A stretch of DNA of 64,000 nucleotides from contig JAAHGF010000003.1 in NCBI GenBank assembly GCA_010672585.1, positions 310,001 through 374,000 on the forward strand, written 5' to 3'. Source of the stretch: Okeania sp. SIO1I7 (GTDB lineage Bacteria > Cyanobacteriota > Cyanobacteriia > Cyanobacteriales > Microcoleaceae). Below, in pieces: positions 63,929 through 64,000 of the stretch. A program made the position numbers and the translations under genes. Position 1 is the first letter of the stretch, and every line of letters begins with the position of its first letter. The notes under the pieces are model-generated. The model was not told the origin of the DNA, did no database searches, and saw only the letters and a list, made by a program, of their open reading frames with translations.

Positions 63929-64000
63929 TTAGGGTTTGCTGAGAAAGTCTTATGAGTGAGGGTAGGAGACAGGAGTCAGGAGTCAGGAGTCAGGATAAAT
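63927..64000 (-). repeat. MITE-like family A, copy cut by the window edge
   Basis: AATTAGGGTTTGCTGAGAAAGTC immediately at the stop codon of the ceramidase-like gene, followed by GGAGACAGGAGTCAGGAGTC heptamers to the right edge. Same orientation as the copies after ftsQ and cobH. Confidence 0.85.

Overview
The window looks like chromosome from a filamentous, non-heterocystous cyanobacterium, probably in the Trichodesmium/Okeania/Microcoleaceae neighbourhood (inference). Support comes from the FtsQ-FtsZ pair, a cyanobacterial FtsH, cobalamin-pathway CobH, families typical of cyanobacteria (DUF3288, DUF3531, ComFB, a Sll0314-type TPR protein), frequent GCGATCGC octamers inside genes, AT-rich DNA, low coding density, and many short tandem repeats and MITE-like elements between genes.

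Layout. 1-6.5 kb: the N-terminal part of a lytic transglycosylase, an intact TnpB-only IS200/IS605 element, and a 1319-aa c-di-GMP enzyme whose N-terminus is an ethylene-receptor-type sensor. 6.5-12 kb: pepA and a short-chain dehydrogenase set in repeat-rich DNA. 12-20 kb: an 1870-aa TPR/STAND-ATPase/WD40 protein and a 467-aa P-loop ATPase whose 3' end has been tandemly triplicated. 20-27 kb: ftsQ, ftsZ, thiD, a ComFB-type protein and an orphan dndE. 27-35 kb: a polytopic GT-C-like membrane protein, a 50-aa membrane peptide, a decayed second TnpB element and ftsH. 35-47.5 kb: a glycan-modification locus, with a TPR-DUF579 (xylan-methyltransferase-like) protein followed by a ~3150-aa protein combining GT4, TPR, three nearly identical methyltransferase domains, GT2, GT4, GT2 and an O-GlcNAc-transferase-like GT41 domain, then a methyltransferase pseudogene. 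47.7-53.5 kb: small conserved genes (DUF3288, TPR, HpxZ-like, Nudix, DUF3531, periplasmic TPR, ECF-type ABC ATPase). 53.5-55.5 kb: gene debris and an eight-copy 76-bp minisatellite. 55.6-64 kb: cobH, conserved membrane proteins, an HTH protein, tRNA-Tyr and tRNA-Thr, an ABC exporter and a ceramidase-family protein.

The most interesting biology is (1) the 35.5-46.0 kb locus, which joins a plant-cell-wall-type DUF579 methyltransferase to a giant multi-glycosyltransferase with an exact 807-bp internal triplication, and looks like an assembly machine for a methylated surface glycan or glycoprotein; (2) the ethylene-sensor-GGDEF-EAL protein, which could link a gaseous signal to c-di-GMP, with a ComFB-family candidate c-di-GMP receptor nearby; and (3) several MITE-like families, one of which repeatedly abuts genes so that its end overlaps the stop codon (ftsQ, cobH, the ceramidase-like gene, and a truncated Tat-signal gene).

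Repeats are also reshaping genes here. The WD40 protein carries an in-frame palindromic repeat and C-rich repeat DNA and ends in repeat-encoded codons. An HpxZ-like protein has lost its normal C-terminus to repeat sequence. Partial duplications of gene ends occur three times. All calls come from reading the sequence and family knowledge; no searches were run.
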